Shown: positions 41,794 to 49,205 of the stretch, one piece after another
Layout: each line of letters starts with the position of its first letter
Numbering within the stretch: the first letter of the stretch is position 1
Source of the DNA: Glycomyces albidus
Lineage (GTDB): Bacteria > Actinomycetota > Actinomycetes > Mycobacteriales > Micromonosporaceae
DNA length: 64,000 nucleotides
NCBI RefSeq assembly: GCF_009451885.1
Contig: NZ_WIAO01000012.1
Coordinates: 79,362 to 143,361, forward strand
Direction: 5' to 3'
Made by a program: the position numbers and the translations under genes
The notes under the pieces: model-generated
Told to the model about the DNA's origin: nothing
The model's database searches: none
The model's input: only the letters and a program-made list of their open reading frames with translations

Positions 41794-43569
41794 ATGCACC
41801 AGAAAGCGCTTGCTCGTCGTGTGGCCCTGCTCGACGGCTCCCGCCCCGCGCGCTCGGTCCTGAAGCTGCTGGCCCGCCGCCCCTGGCGGATGCTCGCGGC
41901 GGTCGCGGCCTTCGCGGTCAAGGAGGTCCCGCTGTGGTTCCTGCCGGTCGTGACCGCGGCGATCATCGACCTGGTCTCCTCGGGCGGCTCGGTCGGGGCG
42001 GTCCTCGGCTGGCTCGGCGTCGCCGTCGCGCTGCTGGTCCAGAACTACCCCAACCACATCGTCTACACCCGCAACTTCATGACGGTCGTCCGCGACACCG
42101 GCGCCGACCTGCGCAACGCCCTCGCCGCGCGGCTCCAGAGCCTCTCGATCGGCTACTACACGCGCACCAGCGCCTCGATCGTCCAGAACAAGGTCGTGCG
42201 CGACGTCGAGAACGTCGAGCAGATGCTCCAGCAGATGACCCACCCGCTGCTGTCGTCCACGATGGTCCTCGTCGGCGCGATCACCATGACCGCCGTCGCG
42301 GTGCCGCAGTTCCTGCCGGTCTACGCCCTCACCGTCCCGATCGCGATCGGCCTCCGCGCCGCCCTCCGGCGCCGCTCCCGGGCCCGCAACGAGCGGTTCC
42401 GCCGCGAGATGGAGGGCTTCGCCGCCCGCGTCGGCGAGATGGCCTCGCTCATGCCCGTCACCCGCGCGCACGGCCTCGAGCAGACCGCGGTCTCGCGGGT
42501 CGCCAGCGGCGCCGACGGGGTGCGCCGCGCCGGGCTCCACCTCGACATGCTCAACGGGCACGTCGCCTCGATCTCCTGGGTCACCATGCAGATCCTCGGG
42601 GTCGGCTGCCTCGGGCTCGCCGCGGTCTTCGCCATCACCGGGTTCCTGCCGATCTCGCCGGGCGAGGTCGTGCTCCTGTCCACCTACTTCGCGCTGCTGA
42701 CCCAGGGCCTGACCAACCTGCTCATGCTCATCCCGATCGGCGCGCGCGGCATGGAGTCCGTCCGGTCCATCGCCGAGGTGCTCCAGGAACCCGACGTCGA
42801 GCAGAACGAGGGCAAGCGCCCCGTGCGCACCGTCGAGGGCCGGCTCGAGCTCGAGCGCGTCACGCACCGGTACGCCGGTGCCGACGCCGAAGCGGTGCAG
42901 GACGTCTCGCTCGAGATCGAGGCGGGGTCCACGGTCGCGTTCGTCGGCTCGTCCGGCTCGGGCAAGTCCACGCTGCTCAACCTGGTGCTCGGCTTCGTGC
43001 GGCCCACCTCGGGCCGGATCCTCCTCGACGGCATCGACATGCAGGAGCTCGACCTGCGCACCGTCCGCCGATTCACCTCGGTCGTGCCGCAGGAGTCGGT
43101 GCTGTTCGAGGGCACCGTCCGGGAGAACGTCGCGTACGGACTGCACGACGCGGGGGAGGAGCGGATCGTCGCGGCCCTCGAGGACGCCAACGCCTGGGAG
43201 TTCGTGCGCCGGCTGCCCGACGGCCTCGACACGGTCGTCGGCGAGCGCGGCGCCCGCCTCTCCGGCGGCCAGCGCCAGCGCCTGGCGATCGCCCGCGCGC
43301 TGGTGCGCGACCCGCGGATCCTCCTGCTCGACGAGGCCACCTCGGCGCTCGACCCCGAGGCCGAGGAGCTGGTCAAGGAGGCGCTCGGCCGTCTCATGCG
43401 CGGCCGCACCACCCTCGTGGTGGCCCACCGGCTCTCGACGGTCCGCCAGGCCGACCGCATCGTCGTCCTCGACCGCGGCCGGATCGCCGAGCAGGGCTCG
43501 CACCGCGAACTCCTCGAAGCCGGTGGCCGGTACGCGCACATGCACTTCACGCAGACCGGGTCGCGCTGA
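41794..43569 (+). CDS. ABC exporter half-transporter (permease-ATPase fusion)
   Basis: 591 aa. An N-terminal six-helix membrane domain (about 25-330) is fused to an ATPase domain (about 350-591): Walker A SSGSGKST, Q-loop PQESVLFEG, signature LSGGQRQRLAIARAL, Walker B ILLLDEATSALD, and H-loop VVAHRLST. All catalytic residues are intact. It would work as a homodimer or with a missing partner. The N-terminal KALARRVALLDGSRPARSVL is short. The transported compound is unknown. Confidence 0.92.
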   Translation: MHQKALARRVALLDGSRPARSVLKLLARRPWRMLAAVAAFAVKEVPLWFLPVVTAAIIDLVSSGGSVGAVLGWLGVAVALLVQNYPNHIVYTRNFMTVVRDTGADLRNALAARLQSLSIGYYTRTSASIVQNKVVRDVENVEQMLQQMTHPLLSSTMVLVGAITMTAVAVPQFLPVYALTVPIAIGLRAALRRRSRARNERFRREMEGFAARVGEMASLMPVTRAHGLEQTAVSRVASGADGVRRAGLHLDMLNGHVASISWVTMQILGVGCLGLAAVFAITGFLPISPGEVVLLSTYFALLTQGLTNLLMLIPIGARGMESVRSIAEVLQEPDVEQNEGKRPVRTVEGRLELERVTHRYAGADAEAVQDVSLEIEAGSTVAFVGSSGSGKSTLLNLVLGFVRPTSGRILLDGIDMQELDLRTVRRFTSVVPQESVLFEGTVRENVAYGLHDAGEERIVAALEDANAWEFVRRLPDGLDTVVGERGARLSGGQRQRLAIARALVRDPRILLLDEATSALDPEAEELVKEALGRLMRGRTTLVVAHRLSTVRQADRIVVLDRGRIAEQGSHRELLEAGGRYAHMHFTQTGSR

Positions 43570-43585
43570 GGGCCCCAGCGTGGGC

Positions 43586-44707
43586 TCAGGAGAGCCGGTT
43601 CCGGCGCCCGCCGGTGCGTCCGGTCATGCGGGCCGGGATCGCCGTGCGCGAGCGGTAGAACGTGACCGGGCTGCTGCTGACGGCCTCCTTGTACATGACG
43701 GCCGCCCGGCCCTTGAGGTACCAGCGGCTCGGCGTGTCGTCGGGGTTCGTGAACTGGATGACGGCGTCGCGCCGACCGAGCGAGACCGGCTGGTGGAAGT
43801 ATCCGAACCGGAACGGCTTGGGCGCCTTGCCCTTGAGCTGCCTGACGATCGATTCGGCGGTGTGCGCCCCGGACGGGATGCCGCTCTGGCAGGTGCCGTG
43901 GAGGACCCCGTACGCCTGGCGGATCGCGGCAGCGTCGCCGATGGCGTAGACCTCCGGGTGCGAGACCGAGCGGAGCGTCGGGTCGACGATGATCCGGCCG
44001 GTGTCGTCGGCGGCGATGCCGGCCTCGGCCGCGAGCGGGGCGACCCGCACTCCGGTCGTCCACAGTGTTACGTCGCTGGCGAGCACCTCGCCGCCGTCGA
44101 GTTCGACCGCGCCGGGCCGCACGCGGGCCACGGTCGCGCCGGTCCTGACCTCGACGCCGAGCCGGTCCAGCACCCGCCGCAGGTAGGCGCGGGCCTTGGA
44201 GCCCATCATGGCGCCGGGCTCGCCGCGGCTGAGGAGGCGCACCCGCATCCCGGGGTAGGACTCGGCGGCCTCGGCCGCCGCCTCGATGCCGGTGAGGCCG
44301 GCGCCCGCCACGGTGAGCGTCCCGGTCGGGTTGTCGCGCAGGGCGACGGCGAGTTTCGGGTCGTCGATGGTGAAGGCGTGCTCCACCGCGGGTGTGCTCG
44401 ACCCGATGGCGTAGACGAGCGTGTCGTAGGCGAGCTCGCGGTCGTCGTCGAGGACGACGCGGCGCGCGCCCGCGTCGATCCGGGCCGCGCGGCCCTGGAC
44501 GAACCGGACGCCGGCGGGCTCGACGATGTCGGGGATGCGGAAGTCGCCGAGCTCCTGGCCGGCGGCGGCCTGGTGCTGCCGGAGGCGCTCGTTGAAGCGG
44601 TCGGTCGGGTTGAGGATCGTGACGCGGGCGGCCGAGGTGCGGCGGGCGACGCCGACGGCGGCCATCATGCCGGTGTAGCCCGCGCCGATGATGAGGATGT
44701 CGTTCAT
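43586..44707 (-). CDS. NAD(P)/FAD-dependent oxidoreductase, NDH-2-like
   Basis: 373 aa. Two dinucleotide-binding motifs: ILIIGAGYTGMMAAVGVARR at the N-terminus (FAD) and LTVAGAGLTGIEAAAEAAE near residue 150 (NAD). VYAIGDAAAI near residue 265 is the FAD-binding end. The arrangement matches NADH:quinone oxidoreductases of the NDH-2 type, without the usual C-terminal membrane anchor. Here the end is basic. An ECF41 sigma gene lies upstream on the same strand (101 bp), a typical sigma/target pair for this group. Confidence 0.87.
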   Translation of the reverse strand: MNDILIIGAGYTGMMAAVGVARRTSAARVTILNPTDRFNERLRQHQAAAGQELGDFRIPDIVEPAGVRFVQGRAARIDAGARRVVLDDDRELAYDTLVYAIGSSTPAVEHAFTIDDPKLAVALRDNPTGTLTVAGAGLTGIEAAAEAAESYPGMRVRLLSRGEPGAMMGSKARAYLRRVLDRLGVEVRTGATVARVRPGAVELDGGEVLASDVTLWTTGVRVAPLAAEAGIAADDTGRIIVDPTLRSVSHPEVYAIGDAAAIRQAYGVLHGTCQSGIPSGAHTAESIVRQLKGKAPKPFRFGYFHQPVSLGRRDAVIQFTNPDDTPSRWYLKGRAAVMYKEAVSSSPVTFYRSRTAIPARMTGRTGGRRNRLS

Positions 44708-44740
44708 GCCCCAAGGACGGCTCGCGCGCCGCGGGCGTGA

Positions 44741-44752
44741 GGTCAAGTGACC
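44741..44752. promoter_or_regulatory. GGTCA-AG-TGACC inverted repeat upstream of the flavoprotein gene
   Basis: Perfect 5-bp arms, 33 bp before the start codon, so near the expected promoter. It may be an operator or overlap an ECF41 promoter. I could not find a convincing ECF41 TGTCACA/CGTC pair here by eye. Confidence 0.4.
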
Positions 44753-44808
44753 GTCATCACATTACCTGCCGTGCGGTGCCGGCCGCCGCGCCCCGCTGCA
44801 GCGCCCTG

Positions 44809-45651
44809 TCAGAGCGCCCCGAGCTTCTCAGGGTTGCTGACCAGGTGGATCTCTTCGATCTGTCCGTCCACCAGGTGCAGCATGATGACCGCCGCCGCGG
44901 TGCCGCCGGAGCGGACCACGACCGCCGGGCCGCCGTTGACCTCCGCGAACTCGACGCGCGGGTCCTCGGGCATCCGGCCCGCGAAGGTGACGAGCGCCCG
45001 GGCCACCATCTCGGACCCGGTGATCGCCTTGCGCGGGGCCGGGGCGAGCCCGCCGCCGTCGCAGACCAGCGTGACGTCGGGCGCCAGCGCCGACAGCAGC
45101 GCGGCGAGGTCCCCGCCCGCACACGCGTCCATGAAGGACTCCGCCGCCCGGCGCCGCGTGACCGGGTCGGTGTCGTACCGGCGCCGCTTCGACTCGACGT
45201 GCTCCCGGGCGCGCATCGCGGTCTGCCGCACCGACACCTCGCTGCGGTCGACGATCCGCGCGATCTCGGCGTGCGAGTAGCCGAACGCCTCCCGCAGCAC
45301 GAACACGGCGCGCTCCAGCGGCGAGAGCGCCTCGAGGACCAGCAGCATCGCCGAGGACACGGTGTCGGCCAGCGCCAGCCGGTCCGAGGCGTCGCCGCCG
45401 GTCGGGACCGGCTCGGGCAGCCAGGGGCCCACGTACGACTCGCGCTTGGCCTGGGCGCTGCGGAGCCGGTCGATCGCCAGTCGCGTCGTCACGGTCACGA
45501 GGTAGGCCGTCGGGTCTTCGACCGTGCCGGGGTCGACCCCGTTCCACCGCAGCCACGCCTCCTGGACGACGTCCTCGGCGTCGGTGACCGTGCCGAGGAC
45601 GCGGTAGGCCACGGCCTGAAGCCGGCCCCGCTGCTCCTCGAACACGTCCAC
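44809..45651 (-). CDS. ECF41 (SigJ-like) sigma factor with SnoaL C-terminal domain
   Basis: 280 aa from GTG 45651. Region 2: AYRVLGTVTDAEDVVQEAWL; region 4: LSPLERAVFVLREAFGYSHA with HTH IVDRSEVSVRQTAMRAREHV. The linker has WLPEPV, the ECF41 signature, and the SnoaL-like extension (about 165-280) has DGGG. In ECF41 factors this fused domain replaces a separate anti-sigma factor and also aids activity. Typical targets are a nearby oxidoreductase or carboxymuconolactone decarboxylase; the flavoprotein gene downstream fits. Confidence 0.92.
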   Translation of the reverse strand: MDVFEEQRGRLQAVAYRVLGTVTDAEDVVQEAWLRWNGVDPGTVEDPTAYLVTVTTRLAIDRLRSAQAKRESYVGPWLPEPVPTGGDASDRLALADTVSSAMLLVLEALSPLERAVFVLREAFGYSHAEIARIVDRSEVSVRQTAMRAREHVESKRRRYDTDPVTRRRAAESFMDACAGGDLAALLSALAPDVTLVCDGGGLAPAPRKAITGSEMVARALVTFAGRMPEDPRVEFAEVNGGPAVVVRSGGTAAAVIMLHLVDGQIEEIHLVSNPEKLGAL

Positions 45652-45715
45652 GCGCCAGAGGATAGCGCCCCGGGAGGGCCGCCGTGTCCGTGCAGGGTCG
45701 CCGAGCAGCCGGGGT

Positions 45716-46126
45716 TCACTCCTCGTGGACGATGTAGTCCCCGCCGGCCCAGTGCCGGAGGCGCTCGAGGATCTCGTCCCGCCTGCCGCGCATGAACTCC
45801 GGCATCGAGCGGTCCCACGATTCGGCCGCGGGCACGTACACGTGGTAGGGCCTGCTGAAGTCGCCCCAGCCGCATTCGAAGGTGTAGGAGCCGCCCGGTT
45901 CGGAGTAGACGAGCCGTTCCTTCCACTCCTCTCTGAAGCCGTATCCCGACTTGTCGGCCGTCCTTCGGTCTTCGGCGAACGCGGCGGCGTAGCCGGCGCC
46001 GTAGTACGGGCGCTTGTCCCGCTCGATGCCCGCGGCGACCTCCTGCGCGATCTTCTTGGCGGCTTCGACGGCCCCTCGGATGAGCACCCGCCCGACGGCG
46101 GCGACGGTGTAGACGAGCGAGTCCAT
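45716..46126 (-). CDS. Hypothetical protein, 136 aa
   Basis: I do not recognise this family. ATG 46126 follows AGGAGG, a strong RBS, and codon use is normal, so the gene is real. The N-terminal 30 residues (LVYTVAAVGRVLIRGAVEA) are amphipathic-hydrophobic. The centre is aromatic and charged: RDKRPYYGAGYAAAFAEDR, YGFREEWKERLVY, YTFECGWGDFSRPYHVYVPA. The C-terminus is helical (MRGRRDEILERLRHWA). No signal peptide and no enzyme motif. It lies alone between the ECF41 gene and the GH93 gene. A Trp/Tyr-rich small soluble protein could be an immunity or binding protein, but that is only a guess. Confidence 0.75.
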   Translation of the reverse strand: MDSLVYTVAAVGRVLIRGAVEAAKKIAQEVAAGIERDKRPYYGAGYAAAFAEDRRTADKSGYGFREEWKERLVYSEPGGSYTFECGWGDFSRPYHVYVPAAESWDRSMPEFMRGRRDEILERLRHWAGGDYIVHEE

Positions 46127-46205
46127 ATCGACCTCCTGCGTCCAACGCTACCGAGGCCGCGCCCGCGCCGACCGAATGCGGATCCGCCGGCGCGAGGCGC
46201 GCCGA

Positions 46206-46234
46206 AGGGCGGGCCGCGCCGCGCGGCCCGCCCT
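46206..46234 (-). terminator. Hairpin after the GH93-like gene
   Basis: Perfect 13-bp arms AGGGCGGGCCGCG (46206-46218) and CGCGGCCCGCCCT (46222-46234), 3-nt loop, 12 bp beyond the stop codon on the minus strand. Confidence 0.8.
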
Positions 46235-46246
46235 CCAGATGCGGTG

Positions 46247-47914
46247 TTAAGCGGGCAGGTTCCAGACCTGGGTCCACAGGCCGTTGCAGTCGTAGATCTG
46301 CAGGTCGGTGCCGTCGGCGGTGCCGCCCGCCGAGATGTCGAGGCAGCGGCCCGACTGCGGGTTCAGCAGGGAGCCGTTCGGCTGCGGCGTCCACACCTGG
46401 GCGCCGGAGCCGTTGCACTCCCAGAGCTGGACCCTGGTGCCGTTGGCCGTGCCCTGCGCGTCGACGTCGAGGCACTTGCCGAACGACCGGAGCGAGCCGT
46501 CGGGGTACCGCGACCAGTCCTGGCCCGAGGCGATGCCGCACGCGTAGATCTGCGCGCGGTTGCCGTTCGCGGCCGTGTTCGTGTCCACGTCGAGGCACTT
46601 GCCCGTCTGCGGGTTCACGACCGCGCCCGTCGCGCCCGGAACGGTCCCGATTCCGAACCGGACCTCGCACTGGTTGTTCTGCCCCATCCAGGTCGCGGCG
46701 AGGTACAGGAAGCTCGTGCCGTTCTCGCGCGGGATCGCCGGCGTCGAGTAGCCCGGGCACGAGGGCACGCCCGCGGCGTAGCCGCCGGTCGGGTTCACCG
46801 TGACCGGGGCGGTCGCCTCGAACCAGTCGCCCGCGCCGAGGTTCCGGTTCGCGAAAAGCACCGTCCCGGACTCGGCGAGGACGGTCTTGTTCCCGGTCGG
46901 GCCCGCCACGACGCGCTGGCCGGAGAGGAGCAGCGTCCCGTTCGGACCGCCCGCGGGCGTCCAGGAGATGTACGGGGTGTGCAGCAGCTCCCGGTCGTCG
47001 GAGGTCTGCACGAGGGTGCCGCGGTCGCCCGCCGGACCCCAGTTCAGGCCGTCGTGGCTGTACTTGATGTAGACCTCGCAGGCGTGGTCGGCGTTCGTGG
47101 CGTCGCGGCACAGCTCGTAGCTCATGACGAAGCGCCCGTCGGGGAGCTCGGCGAAGGTCTGCATGCCCGGGCGCAGCAGGTTGTCGGCGGGGAAGACCAC
47201 GTCGTCCTGGATGCCGGAGCTCCAGCTCTGGCCGCCGTTGGTCGACGTGTAGTGCGCGATCTTCTGGTTGTTGGTGGCGCTGTTGGAGGGCCGCTCGTCG
47301 GAGATGAAGCACGCGAGGGTGCCGTTGTCGGCGACGAGGAACGTCGGCTCCCAGATGCCGTGGCCCCACGAGTTGGGCTGCCCGGAGGTCTGGGTGCAGT
47401 TCGACAGGTACGACCAGGTGAAGCCGCCGTCGGTGCTCTTGAAGACCTCGACCTTCTGCGCGGTGTAGTTCCCGACGTCCCAGGCGGTGCCGGCGGCGAG
47501 CAGGTCGCCCGCGTTCAGTCCGGTGATGTTGCGCGGGACCTCGAAGAGCGTGGGCGCCTCCAGGTCCCAGCCGGGCGTGTTCGAGTTGATGGTGCTGATC
47601 TGGGTCCAGCTCTGGCCGCCGTTGGTGGAGCGGTAGACCGGGAGGTTCGTCGGGGCGTTGTGCCCGCCCTTGGCGAACGTGGCGAGCATCGTCTCGGCGG
47701 CGGTGCCGTCGTGCTTCAGGCCGATGGCTCGCGGGTAGCCCGCGGTGCCGCTGGGGAACGTGGCGAGGTTGGGGGAGTAGAGCACCGTGCCCGGGTACGC
47801 GGCCTGGGCCGGGGTCGCGACGAGCGCCTGCGCGCCGGCGGCCGCGAGGACCGCGGCCGCCAGCAGCACGGCCCAGCGCCGCGCGGCGGCGGCCAACCGT
47901 CTTGTCACCGTCAT
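46247..47914 (-). CDS. Secreted sialidase-fold glycosidase (GH93-like exo-arabinanase?) with ricin-type lectin
   Basis: 555 aa, RBS AGGAGG. Signal peptide residues 1-38 (cleavage near TPAQAA). Residues about 40-425 form a six-bladed propeller with Asp-box repeats: STNGGQSW (twice), STDGGFTW and SHDGLNW. There is no Arg triad of true sialidases that I can place. The family that best fits a secreted, non-sialidase propeller in a sugar locus is GH93 (exo-1,5-alpha-L-arabinanase), but this is inference. Residues about 430-555 are a ricin B lectin (CBM13) with three QxW-type repeats (AQVWTPQPNG, TQVWNLPA) and GKCLDV motifs. It is controlled by two LacI operators. Confidence 0.75.
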   Translation of the reverse strand: MTVTRRLAAAARRWAVLLAAAVLAAAGAQALVATPAQAAYPGTVLYSPNLATFPSGTAGYPRAIGLKHDGTAAETMLATFAKGGHNAPTNLPVYRSTNGGQSWTQISTINSNTPGWDLEAPTLFEVPRNITGLNAGDLLAAGTAWDVGNYTAQKVEVFKSTDGGFTWSYLSNCTQTSGQPNSWGHGIWEPTFLVADNGTLACFISDERPSNSATNNQKIAHYTSTNGGQSWSSGIQDDVVFPADNLLRPGMQTFAELPDGRFVMSYELCRDATNADHACEVYIKYSHDGLNWGPAGDRGTLVQTSDDRELLHTPYISWTPAGGPNGTLLLSGQRVVAGPTGNKTVLAESGTVLFANRNLGAGDWFEATAPVTVNPTGGYAAGVPSCPGYSTPAIPRENGTSFLYLAATWMGQNNQCEVRFGIGTVPGATGAVVNPQTGKCLDVDTNTAANGNRAQIYACGIASGQDWSRYPDGSLRSFGKCLDVDAQGTANGTRVQLWECNGSGAQVWTPQPNGSLLNPQSGRCLDISAGGTADGTDLQIYDCNGLWTQVWNLPA

Positions 47915-47950
47915 GGGGGTTGCCTCCTGTGGAGAAGATGCGCCTGCGGC

Positions 47951-47998
47951 TTTGCAGACGTTGCAAACACCATGCCAGCAATTTGCCTACGTTGCAAG
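47951..47998 (-). promoter_or_regulatory. GH93 promoter with two LacI operators
   Basis: Two 17-bp palindromes: TTTGCAGACGTTGCAAA (47951-47967) and TTTGCCTACGTTGCAAG (47982-47998), centres 31 bp apart, three helical turns. Read on the minus strand, a -35 TTGCAA (47992-47997) lies in the upstream site, and a -10 CATGGT (47969-47974) lies 17 bp away and abuts the second site. The arrangement is the same as at 49140-49185 on the other side of lacI. Confidence 0.8.
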
Positions 47999-48017
47999 AG
48001 GCGGTTTCCGGGGCAAA

Positions 48018-48046
48018 TCGCCCCCGGCCCTGGCGGCCAGGGGCGA
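48018..48046 (-). terminator. Terminator downstream of lacI
   Basis: TCGCCCCCGGCC (48018-48029) pairs with GGCCAGGGGCGA (48035-48046), 11 of 12, loop of 5. On the minus strand it is followed by TTTGCCCC. It separates lacI from the GH93 promoter. Confidence 0.65.
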
Positions 48047-48058
48047 ACTCGGTTCTTG

Positions 48059-48125
48059 CCGAACCGCGGCTACCGAACCGCGGCTACCGGACCGTGCTAT
48101 CGAACCGCGCTATCGAACCGCGGTG
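48059..48125. repeat. 13-14 bp tandem repeat at the lacI 3' end
   Basis: Five head-to-tail units, CCGAACCGCGGCTA twice, then CCGGACCGTGCTA, TCGAACCGCGCTA and TCGAACCGCGGTG. The last two units lie in or across the lacI stop codon (CTA at 48110-48112). Each of the first four units ends in CTA, so on the minus strand each supplies a TAG. Confidence 0.75.
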
Positions 48126-49123
48126 CTCTCGCGGACCACGAGCCGGTGCGGGGCCACGACCTCTTCGGCCGCCTTCCCCGGATCGTCGATCCGGGCGGCG
48201 ATCCGGCGGACCGCCTCCCGTGCGATGAACGGCGTGTCGAGGGAGACCGTGCTCAGCGACGGCCGCGCGAACCGGCCCTCTTCGATGTCGTCGATCCCGA
48301 CGACCGCCACGTCCTCGGGGACGCTGAGCCCGGCGTCGAAGACCGCGCGCATCGCGCCCACGGCGAGCAGGTCCGAGAAGCAGAAGATCGCGTCCGGTCG
48401 CGGCGAGAGCGCCATGAGCGCCTTCGCGGCCTCGTAGCCGTCGGTGCGGCTGTAGTGCGGCGCCGGCGTCGCGTACTCCGCCCGCGCCTCCAGCCCCGCT
48501 TCCTCAAGGGCCGCTTCGTATCCCGCGGTGCGCAGCAGCGGCGTGGAGTACTCCTCCAGCGGTTGCGCGCCGATCGCGGCGATGCGGGTCCGCCCGGTCG
48601 CCACCAGGTGCGCGACCGCGTCCCGCGCGGCCTGGACGTTGTCGATCGCCACATGGTCGAACCGGCCGTCGAACTCGTGCTCGCCCAGCAGCACCAGCGG
48701 CATGTGCTCGGAGCGGTGCATGTCGAGCAGCTCCGACTTGGTCACCAGCGGGCTGAACAGGATCCCGTCGAACAGCATCGTGCGGTCGTCGCCCATGAGC
48801 AGGCGCCGCTCGCGTTCGTGGTCGTGCCCGGTCTGGTCGATCATGACGCGGTAGCCGAACTCGGCGGCCGCGTCGATCACGTCCCGGGCGAGCTCGCTGA
48901 AGTACGGTACGTCGATCTCGGGCACCACGAGCGCGAGCATCCCCGTGCGGCCGGTGCGGAGGGTGCGGGCCACGGGGTTGGGGCGGTAGTCGAGCTCCTC
49001 GATCGCGTTCAGCACGCGCTGGCGCATGCGCTCGCTGACGTGGGCGTACCCGCTCACGACGTTGGAGACGGTGCGGACGGAGACCTGCGCCAGTTCGGCG
49101 ACGTCGCGAAGTGTTGCCGGCAT
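48110..49123 (-). CDS. LacI-family regulator of the importer/glycosidase locus
   Basis: 337 aa. The start at ATG 49123 (MPATLRDVAELAQVS) places the HTH at the canonical position; an ATG 9 bp upstream is less likely because its RBS would be too close. The HTH is LRDVAELAQVSVRTVSNVVS. The effector core has LVVPEIDVPYFSELARDVID and FCFSDLLAVGAMRAV. It lies between the GH93 and importer promoters, each with two 17-bp palindromes, so it almost certainly represses both and itself. The inducer is likely an arabinose- or galactose-containing sugar, judged from the enzymes. Confidence 0.93.
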   Translation of the reverse strand: MPATLRDVAELAQVSVRTVSNVVSGYAHVSERMRQRVLNAIEELDYRPNPVARTLRTGRTGMLALVVPEIDVPYFSELARDVIDAAAEFGYRVMIDQTGHDHERERRLLMGDDRTMLFDGILFSPLVTKSELLDMHRSEHMPLVLLGEHEFDGRFDHVAIDNVQAARDAVAHLVATGRTRIAAIGAQPLEEYSTPLLRTAGYEAALEEAGLEARAEYATPAPHYSRTDGYEAAKALMALSPRPDAIFCFSDLLAVGAMRAVFDAGLSVPEDVAVVGIDDIEEGRFARPSLSTVSLDTPFIAREAVRRIAARIDDPGKAAEEVVAPHRLVVRESTAVR

Positions 49124-49139
49124 ACGGCCCATCCTACCG

Positions 49140-49185
49140 TTTGCAACGTCGGCAAAGGGGTGCTAGGTTTTGCACACGTTGGAAA
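49140..49185 (+). promoter_or_regulatory. Importer operon promoter with two LacI operators
   Basis: Palindromes TTTGCAACGTCGGCAAA (49140-49156) and TTTGCACACGTTGGAAA (49169-49185). -35 TTGCAA (49141-49146) lies in the first; -10 TAGGTT (49164-49169) follows a 17-bp spacer and abuts the second. This mirrors the GH93 promoter. Site one also lies only 16 bp before the lacI start, so it should give autoregulation. Confidence 0.85.
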
Positions 49186-49205
49186 ATCACACAAGGGAGT
49201 GTTCC

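Noticed and set aside
46247..47914. True sialidase
   Set aside because: Asp-boxes are present, but the Arg triad and FRIP-type motif are not evident, and the locus is for neutral sugars.
45725..49170. Long plus-strand frame opposite the GH93 and lacI genes
   Set aside because: Composition is Arg/Val/Gly-rich without domains. The minus strand has clear families, operators and RBS. Only its 3' part, from 50558, is a true gene (permease 1).
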